Source: Amanita rubescens (lineage: Eukaryota; Basidiomycota; Agaricomycetes; Agaricales; Amanitaceae). From it: 64,000 nucleotides of DNA. Below the pieces are notes generated by a model that worked only from the letters and a program-made list of their open reading frames with translations, ran no database searches and was not told where the DNA came from. Positions 11,733-21,280 of the stretch are shown piece by piece. Numbering within the stretch: the stretch's first letter is position 1; each line of letters begins with the position of its first letter. Location of the stretch: NCBI GenBank assembly GCA_015039365.1, contig WION01000004.1, forward strand, positions 806,001 through 870,000, in the 5' to 3' direction. The position numbers and the translations under genes were made by a program.

Positions 11733-11761
11733 ATGCCAGCTACCCTTTCTCTCAGGTAGCC

Positions 11762-12271
11762 ATGAAGGCTCTCCCAGTCCTTCTCTTCATCTTCCTTTTC
11801 TCTTTCGTCTCTGCTCAGCAGGTTCGTTTTCTCTTTATTCTCTGTGATTCTCAAACTCACTCTCTACAGACGACACCAAACTCTGTGACAGTTTTCACCT
11901 CCCTCGTCGTATCTACAGGTTTTGGAGCTGGCCGTAACCCCACCGTTGCCACCGCCACCATCCTCATCACCTCTACACTTCCACCTGCTGCTAGCTCCAC
12001 GCCTACCGGAAATTCCACCTCGAACAATAACAGCACGTCAATAGCTTCAGTCAGCCAAAATGCAACCACATCCGCGACTAGCACTCTACCAACTGCACCT
12101 ACTACTGTAACCGGTGGAGGTATCAGCGGCATGGCTCCAATTCCAGGTGAAACTGGGGGTCAATTTGGTCCACCAGATGGTTACATCGCCGCTGCTACTG
12201 CACTAAGACGAAATGCACTTTTGGTGGGACTAGGGGGCTGTATTATTGGTGGCGCTTTGATTATACTTTAG
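11762..12271 (+). CDS. Small secreted Ser/Thr-rich, probably GPI-anchored protein
   Basis: The signal peptide is MKALPVLLFIFLFSFVSAQQ. A 48-bp GT..AG intron (11822-11869) interrupts the frame without shifting it, so the open frame overstates the protein by 16 residues. The mature part starts TTPNSVTVFTS and becomes Ser/Thr/Asn-rich (TSTLPPAASSTPTGNST) with several NxS/T sites. It ends in a polar segment, a small-residue region and the hydrophobic tail NALLVGLGGCIIGGALIIL. This layout fits a GPI-anchored or cell-wall protein of fungi. No enzymatic domain is visible. The start codon is 40 bp from that of its divergent neighbour. Confidence 0.7.
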   Translation: MKALPVLLFIFLFSFVSAQQVRFLFILCDSQTHSLQTTPNSVTVFTSLVVSTGFGAGRNPTVATATILITSTLPPAASSTPTGNSTSNNNSTSIASVSQNATTSATSTLPTAPTTVTGGGISGMAPIPGETGGQFGPPDGYIAAATALRRNALLVGLGGCIIGGALIIL

Positions 12272-12605
12272 ACAGAAATCGGACCATGCAGAGCGATATC
12301 TTTTTTACATTCTTTACACTAACGGACATGAACATTATAGTACTGCACTTGGGCGGAACGATAGTAATATATCAATGCGGGACCCTGTAGATCATTGTTA
12401 AAAGTATATAGAGCGTATCGCCCACTGGCTGGGCTGGTAACGAGCCACTGGATACCAGTTCAATCATCGCCATACCTCCGCGAACGGCTGAGCCATGGTG
12501 CGTGTGCAGCTTCGACGTTCGTACATGCTCACGCGAGTGATGATAGTCTCTCCCGGTTCGGTGTAGATACGGGTGGCAACACTATTCTTATGTAATGCAC
12601 GCAGC
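12272..12605. other. Intergenic, 3' flank and MYG1 promoter
   Basis: No supported gene. It contains the 3' flank of the secreted protein gene and the upstream region of MYG1. Short open frames only. Confidence 0.5.
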
Positions 12606-14073
12606 ATGATACAAAACATTACCAGTTTGCGATGTGTTTCACACAGACTCTTACCAACTGTTAAGCGTATTAACTGTCGAGCGAGAGTCATGTCCGATGC
12701 ACAACAGGCAAAGAGACAGAAAATAGATCACCCAAAGGTAGCCCATATACTTAAGGAACATCGGTTAGCATCTCAACTTCATGAAACTAGGTGATCGGCA
12801 CCCATAACGGCACTTTCCACTGCGACGAAGCTTTGGCCGTCTTTTTGCTTCGTCAAACGGCTACATATCGCGATGCCGGTTAGTCATAAATCACCGCCTT
12901 CGTGTCTTTTTACATGTAGTCGGATGCTTAGAGCTAAGACGAACCCGTGATCCTGAGGCCCTGAAATCTTGCGACATCGTAGTAGACGTGGGCGCAGTCT
13001 ATGATGAAGCAACTCAACGTTTCGATCATCACCAACGAGGCTTCACAGAAGTTTTCGGACATGGGTTTGGAACGAAGCTATCTTCTGCGGGCCTGATCTA
13101 CAAGTGCGTTACTGTGGCGTTTGTTTTACAGTGTCCCTCACCTGTCCTCGTATTTCAGACACTTCGGTAAAGACATCATTGCCAGCAAGACACAATTATC
13201 TATCGACGATTCGAACGTTGAAACACTATGGTTGAAGATATACAAGGTACACCAGGCACAATGCAAATTCGCCGGATTTTGAACCACATTACAGGAATTT
13301 ATAGAAGCTATTGATGGGATCGACAACGGTGTTTCTCAATATCCGATCGATATAAAACCGCGGTATAGGAGTCGCACTGACTTATCGAGCCGTGTGGGAC
13401 ACCTCAATCCTGCTTGGAACGAGCCCTTCGATTCTCAGTCGGTAGATGTACGTGATCTGGCTGCAAAACCTTTCCCCCATTCAACGTGTGATCCCAGGCT
13501 CGCTTTCTCCAAGCGTCCGAACTGACTGGGCAGGAATTCCTTGGAAGGCTTACCTATTATTCCAGTGCTTGGCTTCCCGCTCGCGGTATACTGATCTCGT
13601 CCGTGATTTCCAGTAAAAAGGAAGTGGATCCAACAGGCCAAATTATACTGCTGGAACGATTCCTTCCCTGGAAGGTATCTTCACCCCCTTTGGTGGAAGC
13701 CTGCGCTAACGAGTCCCATAGGAGCATTTATTCGAACTCGAACAAGAGGCAAACTCCGTAACCCAACCCAACCAAGCCATTTACGTCATTTATCCAGACG
13801 AGACGGCGAACAACTGGCGCGTTCAGGCTGTCCCAATCTCTTCTGATAGTTTTGAAAGCCGCAAGGCCTTGCCCGAAATTTGGAGAGGCCTCAGGGATGA
13901 CGAGCTTTCAAAAACCTCGGGTGCTGATGGCAGCATATTTGTACATGCATCTGGGTTCATAGGAGGTTCGTCAGCGTGTCACAGTTGCGGCAGTTTGCTA
14001 AAACAGCAACCTTACAGGAAATAAAACAAAGGACGGCGCTTTGCAGCTAGCCAAGACGGCATTGATGTTGTAG
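12606..14073 (+). CDS. MYG1: MYG1-type DHH-like exonuclease
   Basis: MYG1 family proteins are 3'-5' RNA exonucleases found in nucleus/nucleolus and mitochondria. Visible blocks: [19 protein letters not shown] (metal-binding THxGxFHxDE), [27 protein letters not shown] (the FDHH motif), [43 protein letters not shown] and, near the end, [12 protein letters not shown] with [12 protein letters not shown]. Two in-frame ATGs are plausible. ATG 12606 adds an Arg-rich, acid-free 28-residue leader ([20 protein letters not shown]...) that looks like a mitochondrial presequence. ATG 12690 ([16 protein letters not shown]) starts with a basic, possibly nuclear-targeting stretch. The first intron runs about 12738-12792. 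Stop TAG 14071-14073. Confidence 0.93.
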
Positions 14074-14558
14074 ATATGTGAACTGTGTCTTATAACAATT
14101 TTTGCAAGATGATTCAGGCGATTGATCCGATCAGTGCCTACAAAATGCTTTGTCGTCTGGAATGGATGAACCTCGTGTTTTCGGCGCGATAACGACGTGT
14201 CTTCCTTGGAATCCTTGGAAATGATGCTTGTCAGCGTGCACAACATGCGCCTCGAGCACGATTCATTTAAGGGTGCGTACACCACAGCTGCACGTGTTAG
14301 GCCTCCGCATGTAACGTTGCACTGTCTCCGCACAGAATCTTCGGGAGAACAGCAGCTAAATTGCCGGCCTACCTGTCACGCTTTCTGGTTTTGAATCATC
14401 ACCCACCTCTCCAGTCCAAAAAACTCAGCACGTGAACCAGCCTGAATACAAAAAAGCGACGTCCCCATCGCATCCCTGACACGACACGTTATCCGACCAA
14501 CAACAGAAACCACCCCAAGTACTCGAACAAGCGACGAACAGCCAAGTTCCGAACTAAG
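14074..14558. other. Intergenic with two CACGTG sites
   Basis: No gene supported. CACGTG palindromes at 14291-14296 and 14429-14434 lie 263 and 125 bp upstream of the MARVEL-like gene. Open frames are short and overlap on both strands. Confidence 0.45.
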
Positions 14559-15222
14559 ATGTCTTCTTTACTGAAGGCAAATTATCATCCGGTCTTATTC
14601 TTTCTGATGACTTGCATTGCGGTGGCCGAACTTGGTCTGACCGCGTTTCTCATAACTGCGGGCAACGCTAATGGGACATGGCCCGGTGCCAAATACCATC
14701 ATTTGTGAGCCCAGTGGCTCTTGTTTCCCACTACTTCGCTCACATTCGTCTAGGTTGATATTATTCTGCTTCAACTCCGCATGGACGACTTTGTTTTCTA
14801 CAGGATACCTGGTTTGGATGGCTGATGCAGGCATACAGATGCTTGCTAGCATAGCAAGTTCTGTGATTTGGTTGCTCGTTACGAGCGTTCTATGGGTAAA
14901 TGCCAATTCTATTTTTTGGAATAATGGTTAACAAATAGTGGAATTAGGGGGTTGCAGCAGGCCTTATGCGTGTTACACGAAGTGGTGGTGACTGCGCACA
15001 AGCGACTGTCGTCTCCAGGTCGGGTAAACTCATGTCTTCACGTCATAATCTGACTAATACCTTTACAGGTGCCGTCAGTCGCTTACTGTTGAAGCATTTG
15101 GGTGGACACAATTCGGCTTATGTCTCCTGGCGTTAATGACAACGTGCTTGTGGATATGTAGCACGGATGCTGCGCAGCGGAGCAAGAAGCTTGCCTTCAG
15201 GGATGCACAACGTCTAGTGTAG
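14559..15222 (+). CDS. MARVEL-like four-helix membrane protein
   Basis: ATG 14559 opens MSSLLKANYHPVLFFLMTC with a first helix, then a short loop (NANGTWPGAKYHH). After an intron (about 14704-14755) come a second helix (LILFCFNSAWTTLFSTGYLV), a third (MLASIASSVIWLLVTSVLW) and, after two more introns, a fourth (AFGWTQFGLCLLALMTTCLW). A short basic cytosolic tail (SKKLAFRDAQRLV) follows. The four-helix topology with a short N-terminal cytosolic part is that of MARVEL-domain proteins, small vesicle-trafficking or membrane-organising proteins common in fungi. The assignment rests on topology and general resemblance, not on a diagnostic motif. Confidence 0.65.
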
Positions 15223-15446
15223 ACACGTATGATGTATGTACTATCATCCATGAGTGCTTTGACCTTCACATATCGCGATACGTTCTATAAATATAGGGAA
15301 TGTCCTTAGCTACACAACCTTTTCCCACCTGCGACGCGAGGGTCTCGTATGGTGTATAACAAAAAATGTGGTTCATTTCTGATACTGCTGCCGTTCGTTG
15401 CCAGCATGACATCTTTCGAATTTGATTTTGAAACCTAGGACGTCCG

Positions 15447-16380
15447 TCAGAAAGTGAAATGCAGCAAGCCAGAATGACATACTGCTGCTAGCCAATCGAT
15501 CTTATTCACATCTGTCTCGATACGACTTATTGCGCCAGTGTCATGCAAGATGTCTACAAAGGAGTCCTCAGAGCCAACTGCAACATATTGGCGGCCAGGA
15601 AGAAAAACGGCCTGGACTGGTTTCAGAAGGGGCCCGTACCCATCAACCTTAATGGTTTTGTACGAAAGTGTTTCGGGGTTCAAAACATAGATCTGGACTT
15701 ATCTTGCCTGCCACCGTTTCCTGAACTGAGAGCATACACTTTGGGGTTTCCTTCAAGTGCTAAAATTTCAGAAGTCTTGTTTGCTTCGGAGAGACACAGT
15801 CTTCCATCTTCCTGAACACAGGAAACCTTTTCCCTTTCCTTGGCGACGACAACGCAAGTCGAGACATCGTAGATCCCAACTTGGAACGCAAAGTCGATTT
15901 TCAGGAGCCTCTCCTCGCTGCATCCATGACCAGTCGCAATGCCATCAGTATTTTCTGGTCTTGAAAGCCCATGATAACCAGGCCGTCTGAATAATGAAAG
16001 ACACAACCGAGGCGATTCTTGGAGGGATGAAATAGAACATGATAGCTGACCTGCAACGATGAGGTTAAGACCAAGACACTCCAAAAGAGACTCAACTCTT
16101 TCCACAGCAGCAGATAACCGGGCTCCATCAGAGACAAAAGTCGGTTTGAAGAATCGTCCATGAACATCAAGTCTATGACGGGATTCATGTGCGGAAGCAG
16201 CACATCCTAGTCTTCCGCACTCGAATCAAACGGTCCCGCTTCAAGGCCAAAGCTCGAGAATCGGCAGAAATTTGCATGAGGGAGGGGTGCGTATGCGGCG
16301 CGATGGGAGTGTTTAGCATTGCTTTGATCCGTAATCAGCACAGCGGTGCAGGATGCATAAACCGTGCTCGGACTTTCTTT
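15447..16380 (-). pseudogene. Beta-propeller-like gene, probably broken
   Basis: Leftward reading frames here look coding. Upstream reads STVYASCTAVLITDQSN, AAYAPLPHANFCRFSSFG and LEAGPFDSSAED, then an in-frame TAG at 16207-16209. The same frame continues DVLLPHMNPVIDLMF, SNRLLSLMEPGYLLLW, YHVLFHPSKNRLGCVFHYS and DGLVIMGFQDQKIL. Later pieces in other frames read FAFQVGIYDVSTCVVVAK, VSCVQEDGRLCLSE and YVAVGSEDSFVDILHDTG. Strand-turn-strand pieces ending in D or W suggest a WD40-like propeller. I could not place a GT..AG intron of normal size that removes the TAG, and no upstream ATG exon is evident. It is either a decaying gene or one whose splice structure I failed to resolve. It converges with the MARVEL-like gene. 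Confidence 0.4.
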
Positions 16381-16838
16381 TGAAAATGACAGGCGAGTGG
16401 ATGAGAGTCAGTAGCTTAGCTTACTCGTAGCTCCTGCCGTGCAGAATACCCGCGCACTCAGGGAATCTAATGGATAGACGGACCTCTGCTTCACACAGGC
16501 AATACACTTTTTCCCACACATGATGATCTCGCATACCTCGTTGTCTAATTATCAATTCACGAATCTGCAGAATGCCCAGGCAAAATGACATTTGGGTAGA
16601 AGGCTGAGAGGAAGAGCGCGATGAAACCAGTAGAAAGCCGCGACTAAATTAAGGCATCACATGAGACGAAGACACAAATAGATGTTGCGGCAATTGCCGT
16701 GGTACTGCATAGTTGTTCAAGCCCCCGATCCAGTGAAGCGTTCCAGCAGCCGCCTAGGGATCGTCAAGCAAAAGGTATGGTCGTTTGCAATCGCTGGAAT
16801 ATTAAGAGCTCAAATTGATTCTCGTTGATAGCAACAAA
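16381..16838. other. Intergenic, eL15 promoter region
   Basis: No gene supported. It lies between the propeller-like fragment and the ribosomal protein gene, and likely holds the promoter of the latter. No repeat seen. Confidence 0.45.
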
Positions 16839-17641
16839 ATGGGCGCGTTCAAGTACGTCGGTGAATTATACAAAAAGAAGCAATCAGATGTCCTCCGATT
16901 CCTTCTCCGTGTTCGGTGTGTTTTATTTAATGTGCCATTGGGCGTACCATTCAGACAAATTCAATAGATGCTGGGAATATCGTCAACTCAATGTAATACA
17001 CCGCGCATCTCGCCCGTCTCGCCCCGACAAGGCTCGTCGTCTTGGCTATAAAGCTAAGCAAGGATATGTCATCTACCGTGTTCGCGTCCGCCGTGGTAAT
17101 CGCAAGAAGCATGTTCCCAAGGGTATGTTGTCAGATTTTACATGTGAATCTTGCCAATGCCATGGTTGATAGGTGCTACCTACGGTAAACCCGTCCGCCA
17201 GGGTGTGAATCACCTCAAACCGCAGCGTAGTCATAGGAGTGTTGCCGAGGAGAGAGTGGGAAAGAGATGCGGAAACTTGAGAGTCCTCAACTCGTATTGG
17301 ATAAACCAGGATGGAGTATACAAATACTACGAAGTCATCTTGGTGGATCCCAGCCACAAAGCTGTAAGTCAGTATCCTTCCTTCCGAGACACTTGACAAA
17401 TTGTCGTAGATCCGCCGTGATCCCAGAATCAACTGGATTGTCAACCCGGTGCACAAGAGAAGGGAATCCCGTGGTCTTACCAGCGTTGGCAAACAGGTTC
17501 GTTATTTTATGACAAACGAGGCAATTTCACATAGTTTATCATCAGAACCGCGGTTTGGGCAAAGGTCACCGCCACAACCACACACCACAACGAGCAACCT
17601 GGAAGAAGCACAACACACTCAGCCTCCGGCGCTATCGTTAA
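16839..17641 (+). CDS. RPL15: 60S ribosomal protein L15 (eL15)
   Basis: The exons give an almost textbook eL15: [145 protein letters not shown] and a C terminus ending SLRRYR. Introns lie at about 16914-16970 (splitting the Cys codon of RVRC), 17123-17171, 17363-17409 and one near 17496-17549. The protein sits at the large-subunit interior bound to 28S rRNA. Stop TAA 17639-17641. Confidence 0.97.
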
Positions 17642-17976
17642 TCATCACCTTTTTATGTGTTTTTGCTTTTGCTATGTACAATCTGAGCAATCGATACTCA
17701 ATGGCAAAAGTTGGCTAACATTTGAATTCTTTATGGCTTGCTGCGGGTGTGCTGCGATCATTCGTAGAGGCTATGTAAAAACACGAGGCTTTGGGACTGC
17801 GGATGCATTTCCCAGGCAGGCCAGCGCCTTCCCGATCGGATCATAACGTGCATTATGCATTACGCGTGGGCAACATGTGTTGTTGCCATTCTGGTCAACA
17901 GAATCAACTATGTCCTAATTTACCCAACACGATCTTATAAATTGCACACTACTCCTGAACCTATCATTCTTTTACG
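17642..17976. other. Intergenic between eL15 and GH16 genes
   Basis: I see nothing beyond the eL15 3' flank and the GH16 promoter. Open frames are short read-throughs. Confidence 0.5.
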
Positions 17977-19800
17977 ATGCGTCATGCGAACCTTCCTGCG
18001 TATCTTCTTATCGTCATCTGTATCAGTCACAACCTCGATGCCGTGTATGCAGCAAGGTCTAGTAGGTTAAAGTTGGCCGACCGAACCGAACGAACGAAAA
18101 GAACTCAACCTGTATTATCCTCTCCGGTGAATCATGCAAAGCGACAGATAAACACCAATCCCAACGGTTCTACATTTCTTTGGCTGCTGGAAGACGAGTA
18201 TTCAGGCCAGACATTCTTCGAGTGCGTCGATCGTTTATTGGTTGCCTGACTAAATATGGACATGTTCTACCAGTGGGTTCCACTTTTACACTGGACCAGA
18301 TCCAACTGAGTACGTCGTTTCCTTGGTTTTTGGATTCAATCAAATGATTTTTTATCACCTTCTCAGCGGTACAGTGAAGTATGGTATTCATGCAACAATG
18401 CGTTCTTGTTCTAAAAGCTTGTGAATACCAGTTATGTCAATGATAGCGTGGCATTTTCATCGGGACTTGCTTATGTCGCTGACAATGGCACTGTCATCAT
18501 GAAAGGAGATGATACTACGAATCTTAGTTATGGCGAATATAGAAATAGGTGTGCACTCTTTAGATTAAATTTTAACACTTGAATAATGCCAGTTTCCAGT
18601 GTACGAATCTCAAGTCTAGCTACATATACCACGGGACTCTTCGTCCTCGACCTGAATAGAGCACCATGGGGTTGTGGTATGCAATATGGATGATCGAGAC
18701 GCCCTGTTTGACTGACCAATTTCAAAGGTGTTTGGCCTGCGTTTTGGACATTAGGTGCCGGAGTTTGGCCTGACGTGCGTCTAAATCAGCTAAGCATATA
18801 CAGATACCTGATTGGCTGTTCAGACAGGGGAAATCGATATAATAGAAGGGGTTCACGACAACGAGCATAACCAAGTAACATGGCACACCACGACCGGTAA
18901 GTGTATGTTATAATCGATATGATAAAGCTTCTGAATCGTCACAGGCTGTAATTTAACAACTCCATGGGATTATTACACGGGAACCATAGTTGTATGTTTC
19001 TTTTTATAATTCATAGGACCTTATTTTCTAATGTTGGCGATCGGCCAGTCAACGAACGGAGTAAATGATACAGATTGCAATGGTCTTATCAACAATAATG
19101 CTGGTTGTGCTGTTGTTGAATGGAGTAGAGCCTCTTACGGCCCATATTTTGACGCCCAAGGAGGAGGAGTTTTCGCCATGAAATGGGATGAGAATGGAAT
19201 AGCCGTTTGTAAGGGCCTAGCCGGGGGTTCATCATAATCTTTCACAAAATGATTTCTTCAGGGTCCTTTTACCGTGCTGCAGTGCCGCAGGACATCGTGC
19301 AAGGCATCCCGGACCCCAGCAATTGGGGTCAGCCCGTTGCGGAGCTCTGGCCCCAAGGTTGCAACCCCTTGACATATTTTGCCAACCATTCTATTATTTT
19401 TGGTAAGCATATCCGTCCCCTAATTATTGTGCTCAGCTCATTTTACTCTGGAGACATAACCTTCTGCGGTATGTAGTACATCTTCCTGTGCGTGTATGAA
19501 TCTCATTTACTTATATTTTAGGGGATTGGGCGGGAAATTCGTATGCGACGTCAGGCTGCCCTGGGACATGCGCGGAACAGTTGATGGATCCGAATAACTT
19601 CGCAGTAAGCATTCTCCACCATCGCTGTCCATCCTTCTGTAATGACTTCGTAGAATGCATCATGGAGTATCAATTCCCTCAAAGTTTATAAGAAACAACC
19701 CTTTACTCCCCCCAAGTCGGGTTCCAAAGCACCTAGAACAAGTCTAACGTGGTTTGCAAGTGCTTTATTTATGATAGTTCTAAGTCTTTTTATACTTTAG
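17977..19800 (+). CDS. GH16 family glucanase-like enzyme, membrane-anchored
   Basis: The signal peptide is within MRHANLPAYLLIVICISHNL. Conserved pieces over about nine exons: FLWLLEDEYSGQTFF joined by splice to DGFHFYTGPDPT, NGTVIMKGDDTTNLS, GLFVLDLNRAPWGC, GVWPAFWTLGAGVWP, the catalytic block TGEIDIIEGVHDNEHNQ (ExDxxE), VTWHTTTGC, DTDCNGLINNNAGCAVVEW, YGPYFDAQGGGVFAMKWD and CPGTCAEQLMDPNNF. GH16 enzymes of this type act on beta-1,3/1,6-glucan and are used in wall remodelling in mushrooms. The C terminus ends in a hydrophobic helix (LTWFASALFMIVLSLFIL), suggesting membrane or GPI attachment, so the enzyme probably stays at the cell surface. It converges with the SurE gene (47 bp between stops). 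Confidence 0.9.
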
Positions 19801-19847
19801 AGTACATGCCATCTTAGGTACATGACCCAACGACAAAATGACGACAT

Positions 19848-21163
19848 CTATAATTTTATCTTCCACACCCCATCGATTGATTTACCATCTACTGCAGGAG
19901 GTTGTGCAAAGGTAGCACGAAGGGGGGCTACGCTGACCCACCCATGATAAACCGCCCGGGCGTCTGAACCTGCAGGTAAGTCGGAAGCAACAGGAATGGT
20001 CGTCGACCTGTCAGGCGAAAACCTAAACAATAGATCCCGGGAATCGTCATCGTTTAGCTCATCCGGTCTAGCTCGGGTCTCATCCATAGCTCTAGAGTCT
20101 GAAATATCCATGAACAAACTTCCGTATGAATTTCTCCACATGGATGTCCAGCATATCTTTGGGTCGCTGTCCGAGAGCAACTCTTCCACCATAGGTACGT
20201 TAATGCTATAAAGGTCAACCTCACCATCACGGAGACCTTCGTCCTTTCCCCAATTGTGCCACAAGTACCGGATAACATTGCAGCTGAGAACATGGCTTGG
20301 TTCAAAGAGCTCTGTCGGCTTCTCGGATGTAACCGTTCCGTAAGATAGGGCAATGGCTCGGGTCTTGGATAGAGATGAAGATAAGGCAGCACCAATGGTG
20401 CCTGACGAGAGTGCATATGCTGCTAAAAATGAAATCAGGAACCGCAAGTCACTGCATAGTCAGAAACTTACATGAAATATTCCAACCGACGTTGGGACCT
20501 GAAATCTTCGGATACGTCAGAACTCATCGGATAGACGAAATGCATGTCAGGCACATACAACTAGATCGATCTGCCCTGGATACAGGTTATGGAGTGCGAC
20601 ATTCGAGCATGTTGCGGGAGTCTAGTGTACCAATCAGTGTGAAGAGATGGAGTGCTCATTGTTATCTTACTCCGTCGAGAAGAATCCACTCTGCCTAAAT
20701 TAATGAACAAAAAAGGACTAGCGCAAATGTGACAAAAGTCTCACAATTTCACCAGCTTTTAGGGGGCGGGATTGGACCGAGACTTCACCTTGACCATTGT
20801 CCTTTGGGTAATAATACCATCCCCTTATTGTTTGTTTAATATGGTATGCTTTAGCTGGAAGGAGTTGGTGTGAAGTTACATAAAAGGATGATGGCAGATC
20901 ACGAACCAATCCAAGACTTTTGGGCGTTGGGAAGGACAACTTTGACATCCCAACCTTGACCAATGGTTTGGATTGGGGATATTAACAAAGCACGCTCGGA
21001 CGCACCAAGGTTCCGGGTTAGGTGTTGGTATAAGCCAAGGACGTACGGTGATTCATGGATATCCGGCGGGCCGTCATCGTTCTGGGAGTGAATTGAAATG
21101 GAATCAGCTGGCTGTTTGTGGTGTAGCCGGGCTACGCACAGTTAGAAGAACACGGACTGCCAT
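19848..21163 (-). CDS. SurE-like 5'/3'-nucleotidase (acid phosphatase)
   Basis: The first exon is only MAVRVLLT (ATG 21163). A GTGCGT..CCCAG intron then leads to NDDGPPDIHESPYVLGLYQ, so the SurE metal-binding Asp pair follows the first splice. Next come GWDVKVVLPNAQKSWIA, KAYHIKQTIRGWYYYPKD, SRPLKAGEI, AEWILLDGTPATC, NVALHNLYPGQIDLV and, with an acceptor at CGAAG, ISGPNVGWNIS (the conserved SGPNxGxN loop). The large last exon has KTRAIALSYGTVTSEKP, YLWHNWGKDEGLRDGEVD, DLYSINVPMVEEL and ends VDGKSIDGVWKIKL. SurE proteins dephosphorylate nucleoside monophosphates. The protein resembles the N-terminal domain of yeast Pby1, but no tubulin-tyrosine ligase-like domain follows. Confidence 0.9.
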
Positions 21164-21280
21164 AACTTAGTGATATAATATGTGCTTGAAGTAGGCACAG
21201 AGCCTGCAGGCACATCAGTCACGTTAGCCGAGTTTATATAGTTTTTCGTCGCTGTCCTTCCCGCTGTTCCTTTACCTGGG

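Noticed and set aside
20510..20580. SurE-like gene seeming to lack the Ser of the SGPN loop
   Set aside because: Using the acceptor at CGAAG instead of TTTCAG gives LVISGPNVGWN, so the conserved Ser is present.
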